This document shows, in pieces, positions 17,601 through 26,865 of a DNA stretch of 64,000 bases. The notes under the pieces were generated by a model. The model had not been told where the DNA came from. It saw only the letters and a list, made by a program, of their open reading frames with translations, and ran no database searches. The DNA comes from Rhizobium redzepovicii (GTDB taxonomy: Bacteria > Pseudomonadota > Alphaproteobacteria > Rhizobiales > Rhizobiaceae), in assembly GCF_019793435.1 (NCBI RefSeq), contig NZ_JAILYH010000002.1, forward strand, positions 186,001-250,000, in the 5' to 3' direction. The position numbers and the translations under genes were made by a program. Numbering within the stretch: position 1 is the first letter of the stretch; every line of letters begins with the position of its first letter.

Positions 17601-20599
17601 AAGTCGCTCGCCTGCAGCGTCGACGTCCAGTTGCGATGGATCAGCCGCGCCGTCATCTCCAGCCCGGCGACGGGATCGCCATTGCCGTCGACAGCCAGGA
17701 TCTCAGGCTCGATGGCGCCGGGCGTCGGCACGTAGCGCGGCACCTTCAGGCCAAGCACGAAAGGCGGGACGGCATAGACGGTAGTAATGCTGCGCACCTG
17801 CAGATCGTCGTCGCCGGTAACGGTCGCCTCGACCATGTAGCGGCGGGGTTGCGCCGTCGGCTCGATCGTCGTGTCGAAGCTGATGCGCGAGGCGCCGCCG
17901 GCGTCGGTGCTGCCGTCTCGTTCCAGCGCGGGCGAGGATTTGAACTCGTTGCCGCCGGAGTACCGGGAATCCGTCGAAAAAAGGAAGCCTTCGTGGCCAG
18001 GCGGCGTCCAATTGTAGGGATACTGCACGGCGCGCCAGCGAATGGGACGATCCGCCAGCAGGCCGCCGGCGAAATAGCGCGCGACCAGGTCCACGTTGAA
18101 GGAGGAATCGAGAGGCACGGTCTGCGGATTGTTGAGGACCACTTCGAAAGTCGGCAGGCGATAAGCCTCCTTCTTGAAGGAGATGCTGCCGCATTGGACC
18201 CTGTTGTCGGCCGCGCTGCTTTGACTGCCGTCGCTCTCGGCGGTCTCGGCAGTATCGGCCTGGCTGTCGCCTGGCTGCGCCTCATCGGTATTGCCGTCGC
18301 TCGGACCGTCGGCGTTCTCGTCCTCACCGGAGGTCTGCGCCGGTTGAGTCTGGTCCGTAGCCTGCGCGGTGTCGCCCGGCTCGAAGTGAACTTCGTAATC
18401 GCCGGTCGCCGGCGTCTCCGAGTCGAATTTGTGATAAAAGCCGCCGAACGCGTCCAGCCGCACCGGTACGCGCCACTCCTGCTGATCGGGGCCGGTGATG
18501 ACGATCTGGCCGCCTTGCGCCGGCAGCGTCAGGTGGCCTCCGAGGTAGCTTCGGACATATCCCTTGATATGCACCGGCTCCTCCGGGCGATAGATCGGCC
18601 GCTCGGTGAAGACGTGGCAGAGGGTGCGGCTCTGCTCGGTGCGGCTTTCCGCGGGATTGGTGGTCCAATCCAGCCAGGCGGCGGAGGGTTTGGTCCAGTT
18701 GTCTTCAGCATATTGGGCCGGGGCATGATCGGGATCGACGACCAGAGTATCCAGCCCCTTCGTCACGATGACGCGCCGGATCTTCGCGTCGGCGCGCTTC
18801 TGCAGCTCCCAGGAAAAGAAGCCCTGCGCGTCTGTCGTTCCTGCCGCAAGCGTGACGAATTTGCCGTCGCGCAAACCGTCGAGGCGAATTTGCGCCCCAT
18901 CCATCGGCTTGCCGCTGGCAAGCGAGGTGACGGCAAAGCGGACCCGGTCCGGCTCCTCCACCGCGCTCAAGGTCAGGTCGGTGACCTGTACACGAAGCCA
19001 ACGCCGGGTTTGGCTGTCCACCGCGCGCAGGCCGACGAGATAGCTGCCGGGCTGGTCGGCACCGGCAATCCGGGCAAAAAGCGATTTCAGGTCCAGGCCG
19101 AATTTGGTGTCGACGCCGCCCTTGTGAATCGGCAGGTCGACGAACTGGGATATGGCGGGCGAACCCAGGGCCTTGACGCGCGCCTGGATCGCATCGGCTG
19201 AAATCTCGTCGTTGTCGGCCCATTTCTGCGGCTCCTTGCCGGGCAGAGGCGGTGCTTCGTCGTCATCCGTATCGAGGTCGGATTGCGGGAAAGGCCAAAA
19301 ATCGCGCGACAGCGGATCGATCGCGTGGATGCGCACATCGGCCCTGTCATAACCGCGCCCGCGCAACGGCACGAGTTGTGGGCCAAAACGCTCGACCACA
19401 CCCTGCGACGCATCCCAGATGAGCGAAGACTGTTCCGGCGCGAAGGCGAATTTCTGGCCGAAGCCGTCAGCCAGCGGTCTGCCGCGGTCATCCGTCAAGG
19501 CGCCGGCAGCGACATCGAGCGTGTAGACCTTGTCGGTGAGAAAGCGGCCATTGACATAGAGACGCCCATCGCTTGCTTCCGCCGTCAGATCGTCCACCGG
19601 CGGAGAAATGCGCAAGGCGTCCCGGACCGAGAACTGTTCCCCAACCACCGGATTGCTCGAAAACCGGAAGATCATGCCGCGACCCTGGCGAGTGGCCGGC
19701 GCTGCATCGGCATTGTCGGCGGCGTTGCCGTCATCATCGACCGCGGCGCTGTAATCGCTGACGGTCGCGTTGGAGGTGCAGCGCATGATGCCATCGCTCG
19801 TGGTGGCGTCGAAGCCCCGCCCGCAATCGGAACTGGTCATGGTGAAGGGCACGGCGGTGCGCACGCGCAATTCAAAGGTCTGATCGCTGAAATCCGGCGT
19901 ATCGGCAAGCTTCAGCCGCAGGATGGCGACGCGGCCATCGGGTACGCTCTGATGCAACTTCACCACGTAGGATTGCTGATCGCCGCGGCTGTTGCGTTCA
20001 AGCGGCTGGATATCGAAATCTTGCGCCCCCAACATCAGACCGCCTTCGTCGCCAATGCCGGGCGCCGGACGCAGCTCGATCGACAGCAGCCGGCTCAGCG
20101 CCGCGACATCGACGGGTTCGGCAAAGGTCAAGGTGATCTGGTCAAGCTCGCTGACGGGATCATCGGTTGCAGCCGGAGCCGTCGATACCGGCACCGGCAG
20201 CAGCGGTATCAGTTCCGTCTCACCGCCGGCGCCCTTGTCATGATCCAGCATCTTGACCTTGACGCGGGCAAGGGGCTGCCACTTGTCGGCGGGCCTGAAT
20301 TGCAGAGCGCGCGGGCCGAGCCACTGCCAGGCACCTGAAACAGCCGGTTCCATCGTCACGAAACGCTCGGGCGAATCTTCCGCGCCGCCGGTTGCGGGGC
20401 CGGTATCCGTGGCAAAGAAAATCGTCACGGGATCATAGGCGCGCAAAAACCTCTCCGGCACGATTTTGACGCCGTCGGCGCGCTGCAGAACATCCAGTGC
20501 CGGCGAGGGAGCGCCTTGCTGCGCGTGACCGCTTGAGATCAGCGTTGAAGACGCAAGGGCGAGGGCAATGAGAAATGCGATCTTTTTCATTGGTTTCAC
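14624..20599 (-). CDS. Bacterial alpha-2-macroglobulin family protein (YfhM-like)
   Basis: This 1991-residue secreted protein begins with a signal peptide ending near GHA-QQ and has no lipobox cysteine, unlike lipoprotein macroglobulins such as E. coli YfhM. Successive macroglobulin domains are followed by an acidic low-complexity insert (about residues 740-800, rich in D, E, S, T, Q). The bait and alpha-2-macroglobulin core comes next (TVFKLRAKAVSGPDRFG), then the thioester-domain helices. The thioester site reads PYGSTEQ, with Ser1514 where thioester members have Cys, so a covalent trap through a thioester is not expected. Its ATG overlaps the end of the upstream 1880-residue gene by 4 bases, and pbpC follows 48 bases later. 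The probable role is periplasmic protease inhibition or envelope protection. Confidence 0.92.
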   Translation of the reverse strand: MKPMKKIAFLIALALASSTLISSGHAQQGAPSPALDVLQRADGVKIVPERFLRAYDPVTIFFATDTGPATGGAEDSPERFVTMEPAVSGAWQWLGPRALQFRPADKWQPLARVKVKMLDHDKGAGGETELIPLLPVPVSTAPAATDDPVSELDQITLTFAEPVDVAALSRLLSIELRPAPGIGDEGGLMLGAQDFDIQPLERNSRGDQQSYVVKLHQSVPDGRVAILRLKLADTPDFSDQTFELRVRTAVPFTMTSSDCGRGFDATTSDGIMRCTSNATVSDYSAAVDDDGNAADNADAAPATRQGRGMIFRFSSNPVVGEQFSVRDALRISPPVDDLTAEASDGRLYVNGRFLTDKVYTLDVAAGALTDDRGRPLADGFGQKFAFAPEQSSLIWDASQGVVERFGPQLVPLRGRGYDRADVRIHAIDPLSRDFWPFPQSDLDTDDDEAPPLPGKEPQKWADNDEISADAIQARVKALGSPAISQFVDLPIHKGGVDTKFGLDLKSLFARIAGADQPGSYLVGLRAVDSQTRRWLRVQVTDLTLSAVEEPDRVRFAVTSLASGKPMDGAQIRLDGLRDGKFVTLAAGTTDAQGFFSWELQKRADAKIRRVIVTKGLDTLVVDPDHAPAQYAEDNWTKPSAAWLDWTTNPAESRTEQSRTLCHVFTERPIYRPEEPVHIKGYVRSYLGGHLTLPAQGGQIVITGPDQQEWRVPVRLDAFGGFYHKFDSETPATGDYEVHFEPGDTAQATDQTQPAQTSGEDENADGPSDGNTDEAQPGDSQADTAETAESDGSQSSAADNRVQCGSISFKKEAYRLPTFEVVLNNPQTVPLDSSFNVDLVARYFAGGLLADRPIRWRAVQYPYNWTPPGHEGFLFSTDSRYSGGNEFKSSPALERDGSTDAGGASRISFDTTIEPTAQPRRYMVEATVTGDDDLQVRSITTVYAVPPFVLGLKVPRYVPTPGAIEPEILAVDGNGDPVAGLEMTARLIHRNWTSTLQASDFSQGSAKYVTQVMDETVLERKITSTSDIQTLALEAKDAGVYVIQLEASDRIGRRQQVSVDFFVGGTTPVTWAQPPARTAVVTTDKDSYIPGETANLLIQSPFQTARALAVVEEPEGTFRYDWVDIADGYGHYAVPVRKEYTPEIPVHFLIMRGRLETSIPSPNAPFDQGKPVTIAATKTVTVKPVKNIVAVALDYPKKARPGDEVEVTLHLADDTGQPIAGEATFWMIDQAVLSLATEQPLDPLPNFIVKRQSTMALRDTRNMAFGIIPLDEVPGGDEREEWGTDNNISVRKNFTPVPIYLPDVKVGADGIAKIKVKLPDSLTVFKLRAKAVSGPDRFGYGTGEMLIRQEIVAQPALPRFLRFGDQFEAGIIARVVEGGAGAGAASIASDGLTLEGSKDLSFAWEENKPAHIGILAQVPEPKPGKDDVRLRFGVERLADHASDAVEITLPLKPDRIPTKHYQIVEIPAGGSKTLPATEGDVRPGSFQRAMTLTSDPTLVKLVAGLNTLVESPYGSTEQRISLASSGVAFKSFAPILAAAKLEKRIDGDVHNTVLAIGQAVDADGLVGFWPHSKGNVSLTAWAYSFLVAAGKAGEPTDKALTDRLASVLKLSLRSDYPHLLSGDEVRERVEALTALAEGGGLDPAYMAELARSAALMPNVSVARMTAAAAGAPDADQRLVGGLADTMWSRVRILSRNGQLVYDGQAEDGGSPIILPSEARSLAEMVRAAALTSETDPRYPALTNALLQLGDSDGWGSTNATSAAIRALAVAWQRPTTPLPLTLTQSGNVQNLALDANDPVLRQVTLDPSAVTIQNTGTAPALALVETSYLSAEAGYSAQAESRGFALTRTLYRVPAGNAPLEKLIPDAKGAIQLKVGDVSEERVELVVSEDRTHVALTLPLAAGLDPLNPNIATAPAEATPAIAPSLPTDWVSYGDDQVFCASERLPKGNYTFAYRTRALIPGSYTQPQAFAETMYQKGVQGTSAAVQIVVAK

Positions 20600-23500
20600 T
20601 TCGATCCCATGGGCTTCAGACCGGCACGCTGCAGATAATCATTGATAATTTCGGGCGGCGGGCCCGCCGGCGGTGGCGACAATCCAACCACCGAAGGCCT
20701 GACGATGAGTGTCGGCGCGTTGGCCGGTGCGCGTGCTTCCAGGAGGTAATAGCCTGCCGCAAGTTGCTTGAGCTGATTGACGCCTTCGCCGAGCGCCTGG
20801 CCCTTGGCATCCAGTAGCCGGCCGATGGCAAGGTCAGGATCGGAACGCAGGCCGACGCCGATATTGCCGCTATTCCTAACCTCGAAGCCGAACAGGGCGG
20901 TCGCGCCCGGTGCAAGCACGACCGGGGCTCCGATGCCGTCATTGACCGGCACGACCGGTGTCGCCGTCATGTCCAGGCTGCCCGACAAGGGGCCTTCATG
21001 CGTGGAATAGAGTGTCAGGACCGCCTCACCTGCTGCAAGACAGCGGTGGAACTCCGCTCCCGTCGGAAAGAGTTGCATGTCGCGGTGACCATCCTGCTCC
21101 AGGCCGACAATGACAGGTGCGTCGGTGCTGACGTCGAGCACCATCGGCTGGGCCGGGTTAAGACGGAAAGCCATGGCTTCACCCTCGAGCTTTACGCTCT
21201 GCGGCAGCGTCATCGATTTTGGTTCGGGCTTCGGCCAGGGCGACTGGCCGCCACGTTCCAGCCACAGCGCCACAAGGCCGGCGCCGTGATCGACGATCAG
21301 CTGACCGGGTCCGGAGACGGAAATACTTTCCCCGCGCAAGACCCGACCGTCGGCCCCGATAAACGTCGCCGCGCCGCCGGAAACGTTCAGGACATCTCCC
21401 TTCATGGCATCAACCACGATTTCTTCCGATCCGACCGTCCCGAAAAACCGGCGCTTGATCTGATCGTTGCCGAGCGCAATTGCTTGTCCCGGTGACAGGC
21501 TGACGCGCGCCGAGCCGGCATCACCCGTCAGATTGACGAGCCAGATCTCCTCAGTCGACGTCGCGATGCTGCGCGACAGGGGAGCTGCGGCCGACCAGAC
21601 GTTCAACAGCTGAGAGGTTGAGGTGGCGGAGACGACGGCGATCCCGGGCGCCAGGTCGAGCGTCAGCCGTTTCACCCCAGTCGCCAGCTTTACCGGCTGC
21701 GCGCTGAAGGCTGGAACGGTCGTCGTCAAGGGGCCGTTCAGCTGCACCGCCTCGAGTTCGGCCGCATCGATCGGCCTCAGCCGCATCTGCAGGCTTTCAT
21801 CGCTTGCGGCGTTCCAGATGTGCAGATCCTGATTATCGGAGAGGGCGACCGCGCTGTTGAGGCCGACACCCATGCCGCGTCCGGCCGTGAGGCCCGGCTG
21901 GCCGAAGGCCGAATCCGCACGCCACAATCGAACCTTACCCGGCAAGGCAGGGATGGCTGGAATAACCGCCTGATCTCCCGGCGAAAGCGTCAGCGCGATC
22001 TCTGCATCGGGTTGCGCGGGGCTCACCCGCACATGGCCGGCGCCACGGGAGACCAGCCATAAACGATCCGATTGCGGAGCAAAAAGTCCCGATGCGGCTG
22101 CCGTGAGCGGACGATCGGCACTTGCGCCCGCAAGCAGATCGGCGCTGGCGCCGAGGTCCATGAGGCCGGCCGACGGCGCATGCGCGAGAGCAACGTTGAG
22201 AGAGAGATCGAGGCCATCGATGGCCACGGGCTCCGAGGCGATATCGCCGGGCTCCCGCATATCGCCAACGATGCTGCGCGCGGCGATCTTGATGGGTGCT
22301 GCCCCACCGTCGAGGGTCCAGACCGATGCGCGCCATTGTGCATCCCCCTCGGAAGCGGGCCAAGCGATAAAGGGTGTGCGGCCACGGGCAAGGGTTTGCG
22401 GCTTCCAGCCGCCATCGGCATCTCGTTTTTCGACGGAGAGAACCAGGTCGCTGGTGGACTGCGCCGCAACCAGCGTGAGCCGATCCTTTACATTGGCCGG
22501 CAAGGGACCCGGCAGAGGGAAAATAAAGACGGAGGCGCCGTTGACGGAGGCACTGCCGCTCTCTGCAAGCGCCGGCTGCGCTTGCTCCTGCGGCAGGGCG
22601 AACTGAACCTCGATATCCCCGAGATCGGCCTGGTCGTCGCCTTCCCCCTGATCATCGCCGTCGGCTTCTTGATCGTCGGGATTATCATCCGCTTGGCTGC
22701 CGGCCGTGCCGGATGCTGCCGCCTGATCAAGCGCCAGTGTATAGGATCCGGCCGGCAGGCGGGTGGACAGCGCGATGTTCCAATCATCGCTGCGCCCCGT
22801 CAGGCGTTCGAGGACGGCGCCATGTTCGTCCTTCAGCACGCCCTTGATTTCGGTGCGGCCGAAAGTGCCGAGGCTGACGACACGGTCCGTCTCGACATTG
22901 AAGGAAAGCTCGGCCGGCAGGTTGACGAAGCGCGCCTCGCCCGGCTGCAGATCCCTGGTGTTCAGGGTAACCTGGTAATCCAGCCGGTCATCATGGGCGA
23001 GGCTCGTGAGGTCGATGCGATAGTGCCCGGCCTTCAATTTGCCGGTAAATTGGGGCGCGGCGACAAATCGGGCGATCTGCTCCTTGTCGTCACGAAACAG
23101 CGTGCCGATCATGCCTTCGGTCAGATCGATGCTGATATCCGCATCGGCCAAGAGATCAAACGTCCAGCCGTCGGCAACACGCGCGTCGCCCTTGCCCTGA
23201 GGCTCGCGCCACTGAAATGCCTGGCTCTGATTGAAGGCCAGCGGATGCGGTCCGTGGCCCTGCAGCTGCGGCGCGTCGATGACGGGTCTTAGCCGTGCGA
23301 CAAACCGCGTGTCGACGTCGCGCGGCAGGATCACGAGGCGGTAATGCCCCGGCGTGAAATCCTGACTGAGACTGGAAAGTGGCCCCGGCACTGTGAGCGG
23401 CCATCCCTCGGCATCCTCGAGGCGAGCAGTAAGGTCTTCGCCGAGGGAGTAGAGATCAAGCTGATAAGATCCCGCACGTGTTATCTCGATCGGCACGACG

Positions 23501-26238
23501 GCGCCGCGCCCGCCGGAGAGAATGCCTCGGCTGGTGCCATCGGCGACCAGGGTTGCCGCCGTCGGAAGCGAGGCCGGCGTAACGGCGACGCCAAGATGGC
23601 CGGAGGAATTCTGCACGGAGAGGCCGACCTGATAGGTTCCCGCGCGCAGATAGGTTTGCAGCAGCGCATTGTGGCCATCGCCATTGTCCGACGCTTCCCC
23701 CAGCCCCGGCAGGAATGACGTGCCAAGGCGCAGCGATGTCTGCAAACGGCCAAGGGTTTCGATGCGGTAAAGCCCCCCTTCCGCCACCTCGAGCCGGTAG
23801 GATTTCTCCGCGTTCTCGGCGAGATCGAGAAACTGGGGTTGGCCGGCAATCAATGGGGATGCGGGGGGCGGGGGTGCGATCTGGCGCGCTGCGGCAGCAT
23901 CAGGCTGCCAACTGACGACGATCGACCGGGCAGCGGAGGGAACCGGGAAGCGCAGGGTCAAGGTCCGGCCTTTTGTGTCGACGCGCTCGTTGCTGGTCGC
24001 AAATGCGACCGATGTATTGTGCATGTCGATAGCGGCGATGGTCCCGCCTGGAGGTACGTGGACGTCGATCTGCAGATCCGCTGGTGACGCCGGCCGCGAC
24101 AGGACGTTCGCATCGTCATTCGCAGCACCTTTGGCCTGCGGCACGGGCGCCGGCATATTGGACATTGGCTGATCCGGCAGAGGTTGCGGCTGTGCCGCCG
24201 CATCGGCGGGCTGCCAGAGCGCCAGTGGCCGCAACTGCAGATCGGCGGGCAAGGCCACGGCACGAGGTCCCGTCAGCAGACCGGGCGCGGCATTGGCGAT
24301 GATCTGGTAGCGCGTGGCCTTTTCGGCTTCCCGGATGCCAAAGGAAATGGTGGTGCGCGCCGGAGCGGCGGGTTGGACCGGTGGGACGAGGCCCGGCGTG
24401 CCGAAGGTGAGGTCGACGATGCCGACGGCATTGTTATCGGGCAGCAGGCGCAGCAGATAATAGCCGGCGTCCAGATCGAAACGATCAGGATTGCGGCCGT
24501 CGACGCGCGGAGCATTGCCGACAAGAACCGGGCTGATGTCGGCATGCAGGGCAACGCCTGAGGTGCGGACCGCGATCTGGCCAGCTTGCGTCATCTCGAA
24601 CAGCAGCGACGTCGGCCCGCGTAAATTGAAGCGCCGCCGCCAAGCCTGGCCCGGGCCGAGATGAGGCAGGTCGGACGCGACGATCGTGGCTTTGCCCCCA
24701 CGGTCCTGGCGCAACAGCAGGGCCGTGGCCGGAATTTCATCGCCGCCTTCGCCGGCAATGTCGAGACTGATGAGATTGGCCACTGAGCCTTTAAATTGGG
24801 TCTCGGTGCCGAATCGAAGCCCCCGAAGCTGGAAAGGCTGGCCTTCATAGCCCGAGACTTCGACAATGCTCGGCTGGCCGTCTGTTGAAAGCGAAAGCGT
24901 GGCTGTCGGTTCGCGGCTGGCCTTATCGATCACGGCACTCTGAAAAGCCGTCGCCGTTTGGGAAGTCCGACCGGCCCGGAGCACCGCCGGCGCCGATTGC
25001 GGCAGCTCCAGACGGAAGGTATCGAGATCTGCCGGCGCCTCGAAACGGATCGAGCCGAAGGGTCCGATGACATTTTCGGCTATCCCTCCGGCCAGCGAAA
25101 GCTGCGCGCCGGTGCGAATATGGAATGGCTCTGCGGCGTCCGCGCTAGTCCAGACAAGCTTCTGACCGCCATAGGCCGTCACGAGATAGCGGCCGGCCTC
25201 GACCGTTCCCGTCAGCGTCGCCCGGCTCATGGGGAGGCCCGGCTTCAATTCGAAGATCGACATTTTCGGCGAGAGATCGGCAATATCGGTGCCGTTCCGC
25301 CACAAGCGCAGATCCTGCAGCGAGCGTCCGACCGCCTCGATATCGACGCGCCCGGAATCGGGAATGTCGATCCAATAGGATCTTTGCTGCAGATCGCTGA
25401 GATCGGCATGGATGGGGGTGAGCGAGGTCAAGGCGGCGTCGGGCTGTTCAAGCTCCTGATAGGCTTGCGCGGTGAGCTTGACGTCGCCGGCGGCTCCCTT
25501 GGCACCGAACACACGGACCTTGTAGGTGCCTTTGTCGAGCAGGGCATCGATCCGGCCGTCGCTGACTCCGGCTGCGCCCATGCGGTCGCCGGGGCCGGCG
25601 ATCATGTCGACAAGCTGCAGCGCCACACCGGAAGTGCTCTGCGTGCGGATGGTGATATGGCCTGAAGTGTCGACGGTCAGCAAGGTGCTGCCATCCTGAT
25701 CCGCAGGCAGTTGATCCGGGGCCAAATGCGGCTGCGACACGAGCCGGGGCGGCGCTTTTAAGGGCGCGGGTTGAGGCGCTGCGACGGCCGCCGGCGCCGA
25801 TGTATCTTGTGCCGCCGCCGGCTGTGTCGTCGGTGCTGTTGATGGTGCAAGCTCGACGGCAGATTCTGGCGGCTTGCGGCTGGGAGAAGCGCCCGCTGCC
25901 ACAAGCGCCTCAAGGCGCGTCTGGTAGCTTGTTGCCAGGCATGCCGTCAGCCGGCCCGGATCGGTGTCTACGCAGGATTTGTTGCGGTCCGCCAACCAGC
26001 GGCGCTGCTGCTGGCGTAGATCGTTCAGCCTTGTCGGGTCGCCGTTGAGATCCGCCAATGCCTGCCGATAGGAGGCTGCCAAGGCGGTGTCCTGGGCAAT
26101 CAAGGCAGGGGAGGCACAAATCGCCTTTTCAATGGCGGACTGCGCTTTGCCGCAATCAAAGGATTGCGCATGGGAGGCCGCTGGGAAAAGACAACCACTG
26201 AGGGCAACAAGCAAACGCAGGCGAGAGATGAAAGCCAT
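20596..26238 (-). CDS. Giant secreted protein with N-terminal LprI-like domain
   Basis: This 1880-residue protein has a signal peptide (cut near SHA-QS) and then a domain of about 85 residues with four cysteines (29, 41, 89, 100) in the pattern FDCGKA...AICASP...KSCV...TACL, characteristic of the LprI/DUF1311 lysozyme-inhibitor-like family. A Pro/Ala-rich linker leads into some 1700 residues of repeated beta-sandwich-like segments, with phrases such as GTYKVRVFGAKGAAG, AGRYLVTAYGG and AGYYLLRLLPDN that resemble bacterial pre-peptidase C-terminal (PPC) domains. A very acidic run lies near 1183-1210. It is the first gene of an operon with the macroglobulin and PBP1C and overlaps the macroglobulin start by 4 bases. 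Function is unknown; a periplasmic scaffold or inhibitor partner of the macroglobulin is my inference. No ribosome binding site stands out. Confidence 0.85.
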   Translation of the reverse strand: MAFISRLRLLVALSGCLFPAASHAQSFDCGKAQSAIEKAICASPALIAQDTALAASYRQALADLNGDPTRLNDLRQQQRRWLADRNKSCVDTDPGRLTACLATSYQTRLEALVAAGASPSRKPPESAVELAPSTAPTTQPAAAQDTSAPAAVAAPQPAPLKAPPRLVSQPHLAPDQLPADQDGSTLLTVDTSGHITIRTQSTSGVALQLVDMIAGPGDRMGAAGVSDGRIDALLDKGTYKVRVFGAKGAAGDVKLTAQAYQELEQPDAALTSLTPIHADLSDLQQRSYWIDIPDSGRVDIEAVGRSLQDLRLWRNGTDIADLSPKMSIFELKPGLPMSRATLTGTVEAGRYLVTAYGGQKLVWTSADAAEPFHIRTGAQLSLAGGIAENVIGPFGSIRFEAPADLDTFRLELPQSAPAVLRAGRTSQTATAFQSAVIDKASREPTATLSLSTDGQPSIVEVSGYEGQPFQLRGLRFGTETQFKGSVANLISLDIAGEGGDEIPATALLLRQDRGGKATIVASDLPHLGPGQAWRRRFNLRGPTSLLFEMTQAGQIAVRTSGVALHADISPVLVGNAPRVDGRNPDRFDLDAGYYLLRLLPDNNAVGIVDLTFGTPGLVPPVQPAAPARTTISFGIREAEKATRYQIIANAAPGLLTGPRAVALPADLQLRPLALWQPADAAAQPQPLPDQPMSNMPAPVPQAKGAANDDANVLSRPASPADLQIDVHVPPGGTIAAIDMHNTSVAFATSNERVDTKGRTLTLRFPVPSAARSIVVSWQPDAAAARQIAPPPPASPLIAGQPQFLDLAENAEKSYRLEVAEGGLYRIETLGRLQTSLRLGTSFLPGLGEASDNGDGHNALLQTYLRAGTYQVGLSVQNSSGHLGVAVTPASLPTAATLVADGTSRGILSGGRGAVVPIEITRAGSYQLDLYSLGEDLTARLEDAEGWPLTVPGPLSSLSQDFTPGHYRLVILPRDVDTRFVARLRPVIDAPQLQGHGPHPLAFNQSQAFQWREPQGKGDARVADGWTFDLLADADISIDLTEGMIGTLFRDDKEQIARFVAAPQFTGKLKAGHYRIDLTSLAHDDRLDYQVTLNTRDLQPGEARFVNLPAELSFNVETDRVVSLGTFGRTEIKGVLKDEHGAVLERLTGRSDDWNIALSTRLPAGSYTLALDQAAASGTAGSQADDNPDDQEADGDDQGEGDDQADLGDIEVQFALPQEQAQPALAESGSASVNGASVFIFPLPGPLPANVKDRLTLVAAQSTSDLVLSVEKRDADGGWKPQTLARGRTPFIAWPASEGDAQWRASVWTLDGGAAPIKIAARSIVGDMREPGDIASEPVAIDGLDLSLNVALAHAPSAGLMDLGASADLLAGASADRPLTAAASGLFAPQSDRLWLVSRGAGHVRVSPAQPDAEIALTLSPGDQAVIPAIPALPGKVRLWRADSAFGQPGLTAGRGMGVGLNSAVALSDNQDLHIWNAASDESLQMRLRPIDAAELEAVQLNGPLTTTVPAFSAQPVKLATGVKRLTLDLAPGIAVVSATSTSQLLNVWSAAAPLSRSIATSTEEIWLVNLTGDAGSARVSLSPGQAIALGNDQIKRRFFGTVGSEEIVVDAMKGDVLNVSGGAATFIGADGRVLRGESISVSGPGQLIVDHGAGLVALWLERGGQSPWPKPEPKSMTLPQSVKLEGEAMAFRLNPAQPMVLDVSTDAPVIVGLEQDGHRDMQLFPTGAEFHRCLAAGEAVLTLYSTHEGPLSGSLDMTATPVVPVNDGIGAPVVLAPGATALFGFEVRNSGNIGVGLRSDPDLAIGRLLDAKGQALGEGVNQLKQLAAGYYLLEARAPANAPTLIVRPSVVGLSPPPAGPPPEIINDYLQRAGLKPMGSK

Positions 26239-26438
26239 GGATAACTCGTTTTTTGAGTGGCCGGCACACTAGTCAATATGAACTATCCTCGATCAAGACA
26301 AGAGCCGGTTGCAGCAAGCCGAGAACCGCAACGCGCTCAATGTTTGACGTGGTTTATAAGTCGGCACTTGGATGTGGAGTGACCCGTAAAAACTCGCTCT
26401 TGCGGCAGGAGCGCAGGGCTAATTTCCGGCGTCGGACA

Positions 26439-26464
26439 TGTCACATTTTTCCACTCCCTTCGTC
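26439..26464 (+). promoter_or_regulatory. ECF41-type sigma factor promoter
   Basis: TGTCACA at 26439-26445 and CGTC at 26461-26464 are separated by 15 bases and lie just upstream of the three-gene operon ending in the ECF41-like sigma factor. The published ECF41 target motif is TGTCACA, a spacer of about 16, then CGTC, so this is close to ideal. It implies autoregulation. Confidence 0.8.
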
Positions 26465-26487
26465 CTTGTGAGCGAAAGGAGATTTCA

Positions 26488-26865
26488 ATGCGACCGCTGC
26501 TTCTTGCCCTTTCCGTCCTCCAGCTTTTCAACGGGGTGCTGATGCTGGCTGCACCACCGCTCTGGTATAGCGTCATACCCGGTGTCACGGAGACTGGCCC
26601 GTTCAATTCCCATTTCATTCGAGATATCGGCCTTGGCTTTCTGAGCGCCGGCTGCGCGCTGGGCATGGCGAGCTGGTATGCGGCGATTGCACGGCCTCTG
26701 GTGGCTGTTGCCAGCGTCTTCCTGCTCGGCCATGCGCTGCTGCATCTCGCCGAAATGGGGCTGCATGGAACCGGTCCAGCCCATGCGATGCGGGATATCA
26801 CGCTGATCGTCGTGCCGGCCTTGATGCCGCTTGCCGTGTTCAAGCGGAGGACCTCCCATGTTTAG
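26488..26865 (+). CDS. Small four-helix membrane protein in ECF41 operon
   Basis: This 125-residue protein is almost entirely hydrophobic, with four predicted membrane segments (about residues 3-22, 45-64, 68-88 and 100-117). The loop FNSHFIRDIGLGF is its most distinctive stretch. AAAGGAGA lies 7 bases before the ATG. It is the first gene behind the ECF41 promoter and overlaps the next gene by 8 bases. I do not recognise a named family; general fold similarity to DoxX-like membrane proteins is possible. It is probably part of the stress response set controlled by the sigma factor. Confidence 0.75.
   Translation: MRPLLLALSVLQLFNGVLMLAAPPLWYSVIPGVTETGPFNSHFIRDIGLGFLSAGCALGMASWYAAIARPLVAVASVFLLGHALLHLAEMGLHGTGPAHAMRDITLIVVPALMPLAVFKRRTSHV

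Noticed and set aside
15890..19201. An 1103-codon open frame on the plus strand
   Set aside because: It lies fully antisense to the macroglobulin gene, has composition typical of a GC-rich shadow frame, and shows no known motifs.
22072..23292. A 406-codon open frame on the plus strand
   Set aside because: Antisense to the 1880-residue secreted protein; no ribosome binding site or family features.
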